Shown: in pieces, positions 62,390 to 64,000 of the stretch
Layout of the letters: each line of letters begins with the position of its first letter
How positions within the stretch are numbered: position 1 is the first letter of the stretch
DNA from: Ralstonia pickettii
Lineage (GTDB): Bacteria; Pseudomonadota; Gammaproteobacteria; Burkholderiales; Burkholderiaceae
DNA length: 64,000 nt
NCBI RefSeq assembly: GCF_000607165.1
Contig: NZ_JFZG01000024.1
Location: 963,360 to 1,027,359, forward strand
Reading direction: 5' to 3'
Notes under the pieces: model-generated
The model's database searches: none
Told to the model about the DNA's origin: nothing
Seen by the model: the letters and a program-made list of their open reading frames with translations, nothing else
Translations under genes and position numbers: made by a program

Positions 62390-63751
62390 ATGAGTATGGA
62401 TCTTGAGCGTGGTAAAGAGCGCGCCGACCTGGGGAAGTATCGGGCGCTGGGTGGCTGGGTGGAAAAGCCGGACGACATGCAGCACGCGCTGGAGGGCAAC
62501 GTCAGCGCGGATGTGGTGATTGCCGGTGCCGGTTTTGCAGGTCTTTCTGCGGCGCTGGAGCTCACCAGGCTGGGCGCGAACGTCGTTGTGATTGAGCGGG
62601 ATTTCGCCGGCTTCGGCGCAAGCGGACGAAACGCAGGCTATCTGGCCGGCGCCATGGCGCTCGAATACGACCTCATGTTCAGGGGCCTCAGCAAGGAACG
62701 GGCGACGCAGATCGTCCGCTACTACGACGACGCTGTCGGCTTCGTGGAAGGCAAGCTCAAGGAACACGATATCGACTGCGAATACGTGCAGTCCGGGTGG
62801 ATCCGGGCGGGCGTCCATCCGTCGCAGGAGAAGAGGATCCGCGCGGATATGCAGGTCGGTATCGAACACGGCCACAAGTCGGAATTTCTGGATCACGCGC
62901 AGATGCGCGCGCGCGGCATTCCGTCGGCGTTTCTATTTGGCGAATACACGCCGGCCGGCGGAACGCTTCATCCAGGCAAATACGTCATGGGGCTGCGCCG
63001 TGCCGCGCTGCGGGCTGGCGTGAAGCTCTACGAGAACACGCCGCTCCTGTCTTACACCGACGGCCCGGTCATTCGGGTGCAGACTCCGCGCGGTAGCGTC
63101 AGCGCCCCGGTGCTGATGCTTGCCACCAACGCCTACACGCCGCAGCTCGGTTTGCTTGCAAACAAGGTGGTGCCCTTGCGGATCTCGGCAATCGAGACCG
63201 AACCGCTGTCCGCGGTGCAGTTGGCCTCGCTGGATTGGCCAAGGCGCGAAGGCATCGTGACGGGCCACTACAGCATGGAAAGCTTCCGCCTGACGGCACG
63301 CAACACAATCATCTCCACCGTCAAGCGCATCCACTATCCGTACGGCTCGGAGACGCCGAACGTGCCCGCCTACGACCAGTATCGAGCGCTGCGAGCAAAC
63401 CTCCATGAGCGTTTGCCCGCCTTGAAGGACATCGCATTACGGCATTGCTGGAGCGGCTACATCAGCACCGCCGGCAACGCGCTGCCCGTGGTCGGCACAA
63501 CCGGCGCAAACCAGAACATTTACTACACCGCCGGGTGTTCTGGCCATGGCCTGGCCAGTCAATCCATGCTCGGAAACATGCTTGCCCAGAAGATTCGCGG
63601 TACCGAGCCGCCGCTACTGGCAGCGCTGCGTTACGACACGCCCACGCTGCCGCCGGAGCCGTTCCGCTGGTGTCTCGTCAATGGGGCTCTGGCCGCGGCA
63701 AACACATTGGACGATCGGTTGAACCGCAAGGTGCGGGGCGCTGCAGCCTGA
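62390..63751 (+). CDS. FAD-dependent amine/amino-acid oxidoreductase (DAO family)
   Basis: A 453-residue enzyme. FAD motif DVVIAGAGFAGLSAALELTRLGANVVVIERD at about residue 45, then FGASGRNAGYL, typical of glycine/sarcosine-oxidase-like and gamma-glutamylputrescine-oxidase-like DAO proteins. The C-terminal part has HCWSGYISTAGNALPVVG and YYTAGCSGHGLASQSMLG, closing the FAD site. ATG 62390 with GAGGAAATC upstream was chosen over a TTG at 62375. Oxidising a C-N bond gives an imine, which links it to RidA. It is the first sizeable gene behind promoter module C. Confidence 0.9.
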   Translation: MSMDLERGKERADLGKYRALGGWVEKPDDMQHALEGNVSADVVIAGAGFAGLSAALELTRLGANVVVIERDFAGFGASGRNAGYLAGAMALEYDLMFRGLSKERATQIVRYYDDAVGFVEGKLKEHDIDCEYVQSGWIRAGVHPSQEKRIRADMQVGIEHGHKSEFLDHAQMRARGIPSAFLFGEYTPAGGTLHPGKYVMGLRRAALRAGVKLYENTPLLSYTDGPVIRVQTPRGSVSAPVLMLATNAYTPQLGLLANKVVPLRISAIETEPLSAVQLASLDWPRREGIVTGHYSMESFRLTARNTIISTVKRIHYPYGSETPNVPAYDQYRALRANLHERLPALKDIALRHCWSGYISTAGNALPVVGTTGANQNIYYTAGCSGHGLASQSMLGNMLAQKIRGTEPPLLAALRYDTPTLPPEPFRWCLVNGALAAANTLDDRLNRKVRGAAA

Positions 63752-63760
63752 AGGCGAGCG

Positions 63761-63883
63761 CTTTCTGCGACCGCGCGACGGAGGCCAAATGAAATCGCAA
63801 ACGTCTATGCGTTCCTCGCCTCCGATGAGGCCAGCGTTATCAACGGAGAAGCGATCGAAGTGTCGGGAGAACTCTCGACCTAG
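63761..63883 (+). pseudogene. C-terminal remnant of a short-chain dehydrogenase
   Basis: In one frame, [20 protein letters not shown], then [15 protein letters not shown] before a TAG at 63881. This is the standard C-terminal part of SDR enzymes (xPxEIAxxxxFLASDxASxIxG). The rest of the gene, including Rossmann motif and catalytic Tyr-Lys, is missing, as the FAD oxidoreductase ends only 10 bases before. Confidence 0.75.
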
Positions 63884-63941
63884 TTGCGATCAGAGCGGGT
63901 TCGCAGTTGTTCAGCCATCAACATCAACGTGAGGTAACACC

Positions 63942-64000
63942 ATGTCCGTCAAGCGTTTCCCCAACTCAGCAACGCCCTCTGAACTTGCATCCGTCATTGA
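63942..64000 (+). CDS. 5' end of a gene cut by the window edge
   Basis: ATG 63942 (MSVKRFPNSATPSELASVI) with GAGG seven bases upstream, open to the right edge. Nineteen residues are too few for a family call. The opening is reminiscent of some RidA-like proteins, which would fit after an FAD amine oxidoreductase, but this is a guess. Confidence 0.5.
   Translation, partial: MSVKRFPNSATPSELASVI

Overview
The window comes from a GC-rich Betaproteobacterium, most likely Burkholderiaceae near Ralstonia or Cupriavidus. I infer this from the gene content (quinate/shikimate catabolism, OmpC-type porin, EutBC, PHA synthase with phasin, BigR sulfide operon, DUF1302/DUF1329/MMPL cassette), from high-GC codon use, and from the long meaningless antisense frames typical of such genomes. 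No database search was run. Family names rest on motifs and recognised sequence patterns.

Layout. 0-4.3 kb: 5' part of a Cys/Met-metabolism PLP enzyme, a divergent Lrp-type regulator, periplasmic gamma-glutamyltransferase and 4-hydroxyphenylpyruvate dioxygenase. 4.3-12 kb: a shikimate/quinate module (MFS exporter, shikimate dehydrogenase paralogue, MHS-type transporter, IclR regulator, dehydroshikimate dehydratase fused to an HPPD-like domain, porin), with candidate IclR operators in both control regions. 12-18.8 kb: a DadA-type FAD oxidase behind a tandem glycine riboswitch, EutBC, ChrA, DbpA and a small zinc-ribbon protein. 19.3-30.7 kb: a tightly packed eight-gene run of PHA synthase, outer-membrane factor, HlyD adaptor, ABC-ABC-permease fusion, second permease, phasin, MaoC-phosphotransacylase fusion and acetate kinase. 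30.8-35.7 kb: a BigR-type sulfide/persulfide island with a metallo-beta-lactamase dioxygenase, a pair of YeeE/YedE-like proteins, a TauE/SafE permease, a TsdA-like dihaem cytochrome and DUF2892. 35.9-39 kb: a decayed stretch with a ppsA pseudogene, a FAS1 protein and a broken ECF sigma gene. 39-45 kb: secreted proteins and lipoproteins (DUF2334, alpha/beta hydrolase, globin-like lipoprotein).

45.7-64 kb is the most interesting part. An unbroken 130-bp promoter module occurs three times, ahead of three plus-strand units. Unit A is aldehyde dehydrogenase, Fe-alcohol dehydrogenase, Baeyer-Villiger-type flavin monooxygenase and alpha/beta hydrolase. Unit B is a RidA-like protein, DUF1329, DUF1302, an MMPL transporter, a YCF48 protein and a PhyH-type dioxygenase. 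Unit C is a DAO-type FAD oxidoreductase and what follows it. Each module has a -35 TTGAnn, exactly 17 bp, a -10 TAATAT, and three tandem 22-bp repeats (about TAGGCCG-N4-AACG) that start inside the spacer and run past the likely start site. This looks like cooperative repression of one dispersed catabolic regulon. The obvious candidate repressor is the unusual tandem-domain TetR protein encoded between units B and C. The enzyme set suggests uptake and oxidative ring opening of a hydrophobic, possibly alicyclic and amine-bearing substrate, which the sequence does not identify.
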